63,649 nt of DNA from the NCBI RefSeq assembly GCF_001005315.1, contig NZ_LBMG01000041.1:1-63649 (forward strand). Direction: 5' to 3'. The DNA comes from Kordia jejudonensis (lineage in GTDB: Bacteria > Bacteroidota > Bacteroidia > Flavobacteriales > Flavobacteriaceae). The notes under the pieces were generated by a model that was not told the origin of the DNA, ran no database searches, and worked only from the letters and a program-made list of their open reading frames with translations. The translations under genes and the position numbers were made by a program. Below, piece after piece: positions 63,606-63,649 of the stretch; position 1 is the first letter of the stretch, and every line of letters starts with the position of its first letter.

Positions 63606-63649
63606 CTATCGTTTTAATGTAAAATGATTGATAAACTCCTTTGGTGTTC
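63606..63649 (-). CDS. Last codons of a minus-strand gene at the right edge (partial)
   Basis: In one minus frame the edge reads TPKEFINHFTLKR followed by TAG at 63606-63608. A terminator further along in the minus direction supports a gene end here. Only 13 residues are visible, so no function can be given and the frame is uncertain. Confidence 0.3.
   Translation of the reverse strand, partial: TPKEFINHFTLKR

Overview
This window looks like the chromosome of a low-GC marine Flavobacteriaceae (Bacteroidota), possibly near Kordia; the genus is a guess from gene style. The evidence is AT-rich intergenic DNA, promoter elements of the Bacteroidota type TAnnTTTG, an almost complete lack of Shine-Dalgarno sequences (rpsU is the telling exception), and typical Bacteroidota families (DUF3467, DUF3667, DUF4293, BT_3928-type DoxX protein, OmpP1/FadL, a class I lanthipeptide-type precursor, Rho with a long basic insert).

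Layout. 1-5.6 kb: a giant, truncated, secreted Asp/Gly-rich surface protein and a small exported partner. 5.9-7.5 kb: prfC. 7.8-23 kb: the core transcription/translation block, read on the minus strand: rpsU, xerC-type recombinase, hpf, tRNA-Thr/Tyr/Gly/Thr, tuf, tRNA-Trp, secE, nusG, rplKAJL, rpoB, rpoC, DUF3467. 23-25.6 kb: an amylase lipoprotein with a LacI-type palindrome upstream, and a small outer-membrane-barrel candidate.

25.7-35.3 kb: the most unusual part, a tight ten-gene minus-strand operon of unrecognised function. At least five of its proteins (probably seven) share one domain: an N-terminal helix with an IAxAQxALD motif, an LGFxPTFY strand, and a C-terminal YxxKYxxSAEGSS...PPP motif. 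Different members carry different insertions: an OmpA-like module in one and a long unknown insert in another. Two further members appear to carry the domain in altered form. The same operon encodes a coiled-coil protein with a PASTA-like C-terminus, a very basic protein, a helical TPR-like protein and a protein with three bL12-C-terminal-like repeats. None has a signal peptide. It looks like a self-assembling multi-subunit structure, but this is inference.

35.6-43 kb: an orphan lanthipeptide-type precursor, an STM3941-like membrane protein, a PhoD-like phosphatase, a short endonuclease V, a 1.1-kb gene-free stretch full of repeated hairpins, a zinc-ribbon/TerB-like protein, a metallo-beta-lactamase/rhodanese protein and an HEIGH metalloprotease lipoprotein. 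43-48.3 kb: a housekeeping minus-strand run (BT_3928-like DoxX protein, Dpp/Opp-type permease, L,D-transpeptidase, TlpA-like protein, tpiA, prmA, clpS). 48.4-54.8 kb: folP, repeat-rich DNA with a double-glycine-leader Cys-rich peptide, cdaA, DUF3667, an MsbA-like ABC exporter, truA and a YfcE-like phosphoesterase. 54.8-63.6 kb: a divergent HxlR regulator/nitroreductase pair with a visible operator, DUF4293, rho, rpsT, two identical tRNA-Glu genes, proS, a Gly/Arg/Asn-rich lipoprotein, an OmpP1/FadL-type porin, and the last codons of a minus-strand gene at the right edge.
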